Part shown: positions 58,537 to 64,000 of the stretch, piece by piece
Position numbering within the stretch: the first letter of the stretch is position 1
Layout of the letters: each line of letters starts with the position of its first letter
From: an uncultured Eisenbergiella sp.
Lineage (GTDB): Bacteria; Bacillota; Clostridia; Lachnospirales; Lachnospiraceae
Assembly: GCA_947627215.1 (NCBI GenBank)
Contig: CANQVD010000015.1
Location: 17,057 to 81,056 of the forward strand
DNA length: 64,000 nt
Direction of reading: 5' to 3'
Notes under the pieces: generated by a model
Told to the model about the DNA's origin: nothing
Seen by the model: the letters and a program-made list of their open reading frames with translations, nothing else
Database searches by the model: none
Translations under genes and position numbers: made by a program

Positions 58537-59321
58537 CAGCCCTGTCTGTAATGGGACAGGAACTGTCTGGTCCGCTCTTCCTTTGGATTTTCGAAGACCT
58601 CCAGGGGCGTGCCCTGTTCCACGATCGTTCCGTCGTCCATGAAGATCACATGGTCCGCCACGTCCCGGGCGAAGGCCATTTCGTGGGTGACGATGATCAT
58701 GGTGGTGTTCTTGTCGGCGAGCTCCCGGATGACCCGGAGCACTTCTCCGGTCAGCTCCGGATCCAGCGCCGAGGTGGGCTCGTCAAAACAGAGGATATCG
58801 GGATGCAGCGCCAGGGCGCGGGCGATGGCCACCCGCTGGCACTGTCCGCCGGAAAGCTGATGCGGATAGTTCTTCATCCGGTTGGACAGCCCCATCTGGG
58901 CCAGAAGGTCCGCGGCCTGCGCCTCGATCTGCTCCAGGATTTCCTTTTTCTTCGCTTTGAAGTCCGGCCGTTCCGCGGCCAGCAGCTTTTCGGCCAGCAT
59001 CACGTTTTCCAGCGCCGTATACTGGGGAAACAGGTTGAAGGACTGGAATACCAGGCCGAAATGCAGCCGTTTTTTGCGGATGGACGATTCCTTCTGCGCG
59101 GCGGGATCGGCGGCGTCGAACAGGGTTTCCCCGTTTACCCGGATGATTCCAGCATCCGGTGTTTCCAGAAAATTCAGACACCGCAGCAGTGTGGTCTTGC
59201 CGCTGCCGGAGGAACCGATGATGGAAAGCGCCTGTCCCTGCTCCAGGGACAGGTTTATTTTTTTCAGCACGCTGGTGCGGCCGAAGGTCTTGCACAGGTT
59301 TTCCACTTCCAGAATGGGCAT
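58536..59321 (-). CDS. Polar amino acid ABC importer, ATP-binding protein
   Basis: A 261-residue ATPase of the GlnQ/HisP group. IIGSSGSGKTTLLRCLNFLE is Walker A, FGLVFQSFNLFPQYTALENV the Q-loop, LSGGQCQRVAIARALALHPD the signature, ILCFDEPTSALDPELTGEV Walker B, and TMIIVTHEMAFARDVADHV the switch His. GGAGGC lies before the ATG. It is the last gene of the minus-strand operon binding protein-permease-ATPase and powers import of a polar amino acid or similar solute. Confidence 0.93.
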   Translation of the reverse strand: MPILEVENLCKTFGRTSVLKKINLSLEQGQALSIIGSSGSGKTTLLRCLNFLETPDAGIIRVNGETLFDAADPAAQKESSIRKKRLHFGLVFQSFNLFPQYTALENVMLAEKLLAAERPDFKAKKKEILEQIEAQAADLLAQMGLSNRMKNYPHQLSGGQCQRVAIARALALHPDILCFDEPTSALDPELTGEVLRVIRELADKNTTMIIVTHEMAFARDVADHVIFMDDGTIVEQGTPLEVFENPKEERTRQFLSHYRQG

Positions 59322-59334
59322 TGTTCGCGCCTCC

Positions 59335-60021
59335 TTATCTGAAATAATCCAGCTTTTTTTCCAGCCATCCCAGCAAAAGCGTCAGAAGGCCGTTGAAGAT
59401 GAGATAATAAAACGCCGTGAAAAACAGCGGCCAGATCGCGCCGGAAATGCCGTGAGAGCCCTTCAGGAAGGACTGGCCGGCGAAAATGACCTCCTGCAGC
59501 GCGATGATGCGGGCCAGGGCGGTGTCCTTGACCAGCGTGATGATTTCGTTGGACATGGGAGGCACGATGCGCTTGATCATCTGCAGCAGCTTGATCCGAA
59601 AAAAGATCTGGCTTTTGGTCATGCCCAGCACCAATCCGGCCTCCTCCTGCCCGATGGGAACGCCCTGGATGCCGCCCCTGTAGATCTCCGAAAAATAGCA
59701 GGCGTAATTGATGATGAACGCCGTGGACGCGGCCAGAAACCGTCCGGTCTCCCCGCCGCCCCAGATCGGATTGTCCAGCACCAGGCCGGGGAAATAATAG
59801 ATGATCAGGAGCTGAATCATCAGCGGCGTGCCGCGGACGATCCAGACGACCAGCCTTGTGAAGCCGCTTAAGGGGCGGAAACGGGACATGGAGCCGAAAG
59901 CGATGAGAAGCCCCAGGGGGAACGCGCCGATCAGCGTCACGAAAAAGAGCTTTAGGGTTTGTATAAAGCCGGTATTCAGGGCGTTTATGACCACCGGCAT
60001 CTGTTCCAGGATCAACTGCAT
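59335..60021 (-). CDS. Polar amino acid ABC importer, permease
   Basis: The 228-residue membrane protein has about five helices. GFIQTLKLFFVTLIGAFPLG, WIVRGTPLMIQLLIIYY, YFSEIYRGGIQGVPIGQEEAGLVLGM (EAA loop contacting the ATPase) and MSNEIITLVKDTAL are the His/Glu/Gln/Arg permease family hallmarks. It probably forms a homodimer. It lies 13 bases before the ATPase gene and 142 bases after the binding protein gene, with a strong hairpin in that gap. Confidence 0.92.
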   Translation of the reverse strand: MQLILEQMPVVINALNTGFIQTLKLFFVTLIGAFPLGLLIAFGSMSRFRPLSGFTRLVVWIVRGTPLMIQLLIIYYFPGLVLDNPIWGGGETGRFLAASTAFIINYACYFSEIYRGGIQGVPIGQEEAGLVLGMTKSQIFFRIKLLQMIKRIVPPMSNEIITLVKDTALARIIALQEVIFAGQSFLKGSHGISGAIWPLFFTAFYYLIFNGLLTLLLGWLEKKLDYFR

Positions 60022-60081
60022 TTTGTCATCTCCATTCCGCCGCGGGGCGGCAGGCTGATATCCAACGGGGGCTGATGCAAA

Positions 60082-60109
60082 ACAGAGGGCGGAAAGATCC
60101 GCCCTCTGT
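60082..60109 (-). terminator. 12-bp hairpin between the binding protein and permease genes
   Basis: A perfect 12-bp stem, ACAGAGGGCGGA (60082-60093) with TCCGCCCTCTGT (60098-60109), and a 4-base loop. On the minus strand it is followed by TTTTGC. It probably gives partial termination or 3' protection. Confidence 0.75.
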
Positions 60110-60163
60110 CGGAATGCACGTTCTGTTTTCGCTTTGTGCCGCGCGGCAGGCGCGGTTTTTGTT

Positions 60164-61078
60164 TTACTGCTCGATCAGCGCGGCCTGTACGCCGTAGGTC
60201 TCGGCGCACGCCTGCATGGTGCCGTCCACATAGCTGGCGGCAAAGAAATCGTTGAGCGCCGCGGCCAGGTCGGAACCCTTGCGGAAGCCCACGCCGTATT
60301 CCTCGCTGTTTAAGCCAATGGTGTAGGTCAGATCCGCGTAGCCGGTGCCCTCGCCCACCATGGCGGCGGCCATCAGGGAATCGATGACGGCGGCGTCAGA
60401 GGTGCCGGCAGCCACTTCCATCAGGGCGTCGGACTGGGCGGTAACAGCCGTATAGCCAAGACCCAGCGCGGCAACCTGAGACTCGCCTGCGCTTCCGGCC
60501 TCCACCGCGAAGGTCAGGTCGGAGAGGCTGTCCACATCCTGATACTGGTCCGCTTTCTCCGCGGGGACAATGACCACCTGCGCGTTGTTGCAGTAGGCGT
60601 TGGAGCATTCCATGGCGCTGAGCACCTCATCGTTCAGCGTCATGCCGTTCCACACACAGTCGATGGTCTTGCCGTCCAGCTCCAGAACCTTGTTGTCCCA
60701 TTCGATGACGACGAATTCCGCTTCCACGCCCAGGCTTTCAGCGAACGCCTTCGCCATGTCCGCATCGAAGCCGATCCACTCGCCGTCGGCATCCTGATAG
60801 TCCATGGGCTCAAACTCGGTGATGCCAATCACCAGGGTGCCCTTGCCCTGTACATAAGCGAGATCGCTGTCAGCGGTTTCACCGGATGCGGCCTCTTCGC
60901 TTCCGGCAGCGGCGGTCTCTTCGCTCTCAGCCGCGGTCTCTTCCGAAGCGCCGTCCTGTACAGCGGCAGTCTCCTCCGCGGCCGCAGTCTCTGCGGGGGC
61001 GGAAGTCTGTGTGTTTCCGCACGCGGCCAGCGTCCATGCCATGGCCAGCGTGAGGGTCAGTGCCAATAATTTTTTCAT
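60164..61078 (-). CDS. Polar amino acid ABC importer, substrate-binding lipoprotein
   Basis: This 304-residue protein starts with a lipoprotein signal (lipobox LAAC, Cys about 20) and an Ala/Glu/Thr-rich linker (about 25-70). The type II periplasmic-binding fold follows: GTLVIGITEFEPMDYQDADGEWIGFDADMAKAFAESLG, then IDCVWNGMTLNDE, FAVEAGSAGE and YGVGFRKGSDL. It captures a polar amino acid outside the membrane and hands it to the permease. Substrate is not clear. First gene of its operon, with GGAGGAG and promoter 61119-61147. Confidence 0.92.
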   Translation of the reverse strand: MKKLLALTLTLAMAWTLAACGNTQTSAPAETAAAEETAAVQDGASEETAAESEETAAAGSEEAASGETADSDLAYVQGKGTLVIGITEFEPMDYQDADGEWIGFDADMAKAFAESLGVEAEFVVIEWDNKVLELDGKTIDCVWNGMTLNDEVLSAMECSNAYCNNAQVVIVPAEKADQYQDVDSLSDLTFAVEAGSAGESQVAALGLGYTAVTAQSDALMEVAAGTSDAAVIDSLMAAAMVGEGTGYADLTYTIGLNSEEYGVGFRKGSDLAAALNDFFAASYVDGTMQACAETYGVQAALIEQ

Positions 61079-61118
61079 TTTTTTCTCCTCCGAAAAATTC
61101 GTTGTGCATTACGGCACA

Positions 61119-61147
61119 ATATTAGCAAGTTAGCAGACTAAAGTCAA
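61119..61147 (-). promoter_or_regulatory. Sigma-A promoter of the amino acid importer operon
   Basis: Minus strand: TTGACT (61147-61142), 17-base spacer, TAATAT (61124-61119). Confidence 0.65.
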
Positions 61148-61241
61148 CAGGAAAAATTTCAGATTTCATGTATTTTTTTGAGAACATGCGGATGCCGCCG
61201 TCCTGGAACATGGCGGCGGGCTAAACGGCTGAACGTATGTA

Positions 61242-62459
61242 TCATTTCATGTGTTTTCGCATATATTCCACGGTCCTGTGGAGCGTATCCGCCTGGTAAA
61301 GCTGTTCCAGATGCCCCGCGAAATCCAGCCGGTACCGGTTCTGCAGCCCGTCCAGCAGCTCCTTTAGCTCCCTGTCCCGCCGGGCCCGGGCATCATCGAA
61401 GAAATCCTCTATGGTGAGCTGACGTCCCTCTTCGCCGGACAGGTTATAGATACCGGCGCCGATCAGGCGGACCGGACGCTTTTCCACGGTTTCCAGCAGC
61501 CGGGCGGACTCGCGCCAGATCATGACGGCGGAATCACAGGCGGGGATGAGCCGGGAGCGGGTGATGCTCTTCATATTGAAATAAGTGAGCTTTAACGTCA
61601 CGCCGTTTCCGTACAGGCCATACCGCCTGGCCCGGTGCTCCACGCACAGCGCCAGCAGGACGAGCACATCCCGCAGGAAGCCGTAATGGGTCACGTCCTC
61701 CTGAAAGGTGACCTCTCTGCTGATGGATTTCGCATCCTGCGGGCAATACGGCGTGACCTTTCGGTCATCTATGCCGAACGCGAGATTGGTGATCCATTGT
61801 CCCTGTTTCCCGAGAAGGCGGATGACCGTTTCCGGGTTTTCCCGTATGGCGCGCACGGTGCGGATGCCGGAGGCATATAATTTTTCTGCTGTCATCTGTC
61901 CGACGGTGTAGATGACCCTCACGTCGCGGTCGATGATCAGGCTGACGAAATCCTCCGGCGTGGGGATCTCGAAATATCCGTCCGGTTTCTTTTCCTCGCT
62001 CGCCGTCTTCGCCGCCGTTTTGGAGTAGGCCACGCCGACGGAGCAGGTGAGCCCGATTTCGGCCCGGGTGCGCTGCTTGATCGTCCGGGCGATCCTGCGC
62101 GCCCCTTCCAGATCTCCCGCCTGCGCCGTCACGTCCAGATAGGCCTCGTCCAGCGCGATCGTTTCGACCGCGGAGGCGTAGGCGCTCCAGATCTCGCGGA
62201 GCTGTCCGGAGACGGCCCGGTATTTGTCGATGTTCGGGTGCATATAAATGCCGTTGGGACAGAGCCGGAAGGCCTCTTTGATGTTCATGGCGGAGTGGAC
62301 GCCGTATCTGCGCGCTTCATAGCTGCAGGTGGCGACCACGCCGCGCTCCCCGGGCAGGGAGCCGATGATCAGGGGCTTTCCGCGCAGGGCGGGGTTGTCC
62401 CGCATTTCCACGGAGGCGAAAAAGGCGTCCATATCCACATGTATGATGATCTGTTCCAT
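61242..62459 (-). CDS. dinB: DNA polymerase IV (Y-family)
   Basis: The 405-residue translesion polymerase has the Y-family order: IIHVDMDAFFASVEMRDNP (metal-binding Asp), VVATCSYEARRYGVHSAM, ALDEAYLDVT (catalytic Asp-Glu; note ALDEAYLD instead of SIDEAYLD), GLTCSVGVAYSKTAAKTASEEKKPDG and GQMTAEKL. The little finger domain (about 235-340) and a C-terminal tail follow, without a clear beta-clamp QLxLF box, although QLTIEDFF may serve. ATG 62459 begins the polymerase fold; the ORF is open upstream into the palindrome at 62621-62867, but that part is not homologous. Confidence 0.94.
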   Translation of the reverse strand: MEQIIIHVDMDAFFASVEMRDNPALRGKPLIIGSLPGERGVVATCSYEARRYGVHSAMNIKEAFRLCPNGIYMHPNIDKYRAVSGQLREIWSAYASAVETIALDEAYLDVTAQAGDLEGARRIARTIKQRTRAEIGLTCSVGVAYSKTAAKTASEEKKPDGYFEIPTPEDFVSLIIDRDVRVIYTVGQMTAEKLYASGIRTVRAIRENPETVIRLLGKQGQWITNLAFGIDDRKVTPYCPQDAKSISREVTFQEDVTHYGFLRDVLVLLALCVEHRARRYGLYGNGVTLKLTYFNMKSITRSRLIPACDSAVMIWRESARLLETVEKRPVRLIGAGIYNLSGEEGRQLTIEDFFDDARARRDRELKELLDGLQNRYRLDFAGHLEQLYQADTLHRTVEYMRKHMK

Positions 62460-62620
62460 GCGCTTCGCCTTCACCTCCGTTCCTGTTCCGCGCAGGGCCG
62501 CTTCCTGCCGCACAGGGCGGACCGGGAAGCGGCGTTTCATGGCATTGCCGCCGTCCTCATTATACACGGACAGCAGAACGAAGGCAACAGTCTCGCGGGC
62601 GGGCCCGAAAAAGCATGGTT

Positions 62621-62867
62621 GCCCGGCAAAAACATCCCCGGCGGAAGCGCCCTCAACGGTCCCCGCCGCCCGGCGCACAGAGGCGTTCCTTTTCCGGACA
62701 CGCTCGCGCTCGAGAAAAACGCAGCGGTGCTAAATTCAGCTTCGCCCGAAAGGCTCGCTTCATTAAGCACCGGCGTTTTTCTGACGGTCCGGGAAAATGG
62801 AACGCCTCTGTGCGCCGGGCGGCGGGGACCGTTGAGGGCGCTTCTGCCGGGGATGTTTTTGCCGGGC
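62621..62867. repeat. 247-bp near-perfect palindrome (MITE-like or giant hairpin)
   Basis: The left arm beginning GCCCGGCAAAAACATCC at 62621 and the right arm ending GGATGTTTTTGCCGGGC at 62867 are inverted copies: about 69 bases with one mismatch, then small gaps. A second paired zone (AGAAAAACGC / GCGTTTTTCT and GGTGCT / AGCACC, about 62714-62782) continues inward to a central TTCGCCCGAAAGG region. It fills most of the 420-base gap between dinB and the next gene. No transposase is encoded. Confidence 0.9.
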
Positions 62868-62879
62868 GGGGGATGACCG

Positions 62880-63314
62880 TTACAGGTAGCTCCGCAGCTC
62901 CCGGCCCAGCGTTTCTTCGATGGAAACCAGCCGGGTGCAGATGTCCCGGGAGGTTTTGTCCGCGGCCTTGTATTGATTCAGGTAACGGTGGAGGGATTTG
63001 ATGCCCATGTTGCAGCCGTCGGTGATCAGGTCGGCCACGGCGGCGTCGCTGCCGTCCACGGTCATTTTCATGCTGGTCTTGATCCAGGACATTCCCTTTG
63101 CCATGGCGGCGGGTTCCTTCTCCTCGCTGCCGCATTCCGCCAGCAGGCCGTGGATCTGCGCCTCCAGCTTTTCGTGATGACTCTTGCTTTCGCGCAGGAG
63201 CCGCTTCATGCCGGAGTCGCCGATGCGGTCGATGACTTCGTCGATGGAGGAGATCGCCATCTTTGCTCCGGCGTCGCATTCTTTGAGCAGGTATACGGTA
63301 TCGTTGTTTTCCAT
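62880..63314 (-). CDS. Small helical protein, DUF2383/PA2169-like four-helix bundle
   Basis: A 144-residue protein predicted to be all helical: TVYLLKECDAGAKMAISSIDEVIDRI, RESKSHHEKLEAQIHGLL, SWIKTSMKMT and CNMGIKSLHRYLNQYKAAD. The layout, with Asp/Glu and His residues on helix faces, recalls ferritin-like DUF2383/PA2169 proteins, though metal-binding is not proven. ATG 63314 with GGAGA ten bases upstream is preferred over the upstream start at 63395. Its stop is only 13 bases from the palindrome. Confidence 0.75.
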   Translation of the reverse strand: MENNDTVYLLKECDAGAKMAISSIDEVIDRIGDSGMKRLLRESKSHHEKLEAQIHGLLAECGSEEKEPAAMAKGMSWIKTSMKMTVDGSDAAVADLITDGCNMGIKSLHRYLNQYKAADKTSRDICTRLVSIEETLGRELRSYL

Positions 63315-63421
63315 AGAATCTGTCTCCTTTTTGGATTGATGTTCAAAAAAAGTATTTCCCGTCCCGCGAAAAACATACCGTTCAGGACTTGTCAATAAGG
63401 AACAAGAAAAATCATCTTCTT

Positions 63422-63811
63422 TTATTCTTGTAGGTGTCGGCGTATCCGTAGAGCTGCCGGATCTCTTTCATGCGCCCGGTCTGCGCGTCCAGCTTTTTCC
63501 TCCTCTCGTTTGATTTTTCCGGCGTGAGTGATGGCGACGTGCCGGACGGCTCTCTGTACTTCGGGCAGAGAGAAAATGTACTCCATAAGCTCGCTTATTT
63601 CCGTCCAGGTCAGCTCCTTAACCTCCGGGGTAAGGCTCTCCACGGTGCCGCCCAGATTGCAGAGGCGGTGGGTGCGTTTGCCGCGCTCGCCCTTTTCGTA
63701 ATACGTCAAGCGGGTTTTGGGCCGCTGTTCCTTGTGGCGCTCCTGTGAAAGCTGGGTTTCCTTTTTCCCAATTTCCGCTTGGAGCTGGTCGATTGTTTTT
63801 GCTATTTGCAT
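63422..63811 (-). CDS. DUF3847-like protein of conjugative elements, possibly frameshifted near its end
   Basis: The 129-residue protein starts with a coiled stretch (TIDQLQAEIGKKETQLSQE) and contains KRTHRLCNLGGTVESLTPEV, the motif of DUF3847 proteins that sit near relaxase genes on integrative conjugative elements. ATG 63811 has AGGAGG two bases upstream, and the alternative GTG 63859 lies inside a terminator. After KIKREEEK the reading frame becomes Arg/Ala-rich, whereas the next frame over the same bases reads KKLDAQTGRMKEIRQLYGYA and looks more protein-like. A one-base slip in the A-run near 63500 would explain this. It marks the edge of a probable mobile element. Confidence 0.65.
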   Translation of the reverse strand: MQIAKTIDQLQAEIGKKETQLSQERHKEQRPKTRLTYYEKGERGKRTHRLCNLGGTVESLTPEVKELTWTEISELMEYIFSLPEVQRAVRHVAITHAGKIKREEEKAGRADRAHERDPAALRIRRHLQE

Positions 63812-63834
63812 GACCTCCTTTTTGATTTTTGGAT

Positions 63835-63884
63835 AAAAAAAGACCGCTGGCTTTTTCACCGGGGAGCCGGTGTGTCAACGGTCT
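63835..63884 (-). terminator. Terminator for the partial gene at the right edge
   Basis: On the minus strand AGACCG (63884-63879) pairs with CGGTCT (63846-63841) around an inner CACCGG/CCGGTG stem (63857-63872), followed by a run of T ending at 63835. Confidence 0.75.
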
Positions 63885-63934
63885 GATTTTCGGTATTCAA
63901 TTTTAACGGCTGGAACGATGAACGAGAATTTGTG

Positions 63935-64000
63935 TTATTCATCAACAATTTTAATGCTTAACCCATGTTGTTCCACTTTGACATTGTATTTTAACTCATA
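63935..64000 (-). CDS. 3' end of an unidentified gene entering from the right edge
   Basis: On the minus strand 21 sense codons (ending SIKIVDE) run from the window edge to a TAA at 63937-63935, and a good terminator lies 50 bases downstream. Composition is AT-rich compared with the rest of the window. Too short to identify; it probably belongs to the same mobile element as the DUF3847-like gene. Confidence 0.45.
   Translation of the reverse strand, partial: YELKYNVKVEQHGLSIKIVDE

Noticed and set aside
62460..62678. N-terminal extension of DinB
   Set aside because: The extra 73 residues come partly from the palindrome arm and are not part of the polymerase fold; ATG 62459 begins with the expected first strand.

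Overview
The window looks like the chromosome of a GC-rich, spore-forming-lineage Firmicute of the class Clostridia, most likely Lachnospiraceae. The evidence is strong Shine-Dalgarno sites, sigma-A-type promoters with 17-base spacers, a complete SpoIIID, a free-standing Spo0A effector domain, and a giant surface protein with a Cys/His-rich N-terminus and Cna-B domains. Genes are tightly packed and many overlap by the ATGA arrangement. No rRNA, tRNA or CRISPR array was found.

Region 1 (1-21.8 kb) is a cell-surface polysaccharide locus. It starts with the 3' end of a PseC-like aminotransferase, then a PLP decarboxylase-like protein and an ATP-grasp enzyme. A DUF3048 lipoprotein on the minus strand follows. 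Next come rfbD (behind a structured leader), two large multi-membrane-pass proteins of glycosyltransferase type, manC, a stand-alone Spo0A DNA-binding domain, a bactoprenol-type glycosyltransferase, a polyprenyl glycosylphosphotransferase (chain initiation), a Wzz-like protein, an EpsG-like polymerase and six further glycosyltransferases. A terminator whose loop contains the last stop codon closes the block.

Region 2 (22.6-30.9 kb) is the most unusual part. A complete tyrosine recombinase is followed by a 468-bp segment bounded by a 19-bp inverted repeat (one mismatch). The segment holds outward-facing promoter candidates. Beyond it lie a recombinase paralogue that has lost its catalytic residues and a 1932-residue surface protein. 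This is the layout of a phase-variable promoter switch, with a pseudo-recombinase as the first gene of the switched operon.

Region 3 (31-45 kb) is mostly housekeeping: cardiolipin synthase, a trigger-factor-like lipoprotein, asnS, an NlpC/P60 hydrolase, methionine aminopeptidase with a SEC-C zinc motif, an unknown protein, a structured RNA candidate with a terminator, an XRE regulator, a SWIM/SNF2 helicase, a PPC-domain protein, spoIIID behind a 16-bp hairpin, and a MATE transporter.

Region 4 (45.1-57 kb) is a second glycan locus. The minus-strand operon pseF-pseI-pseG makes CMP-pseudaminic acid. Divergent from it are a GT52/sialyltransferase-like enzyme (candidate pseudaminyl transferase), an ABC flippase-type exporter, an acyltransferase, a WecE-type aminotransferase and two large membrane proteins.

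Region 5 (57.1-64 kb) has aroA (TTG start), a polar amino acid ABC importer operon, dinB, a 247-bp near-perfect palindrome, a four-helix-bundle-type protein, and at the right edge the start of what looks like an integrated conjugative element (DUF3847-type gene plus the end of another gene). Several unrelated proteins across the window carry Gly/Ala/Pro-rich inserts at loops, which may be a trait of this genome.
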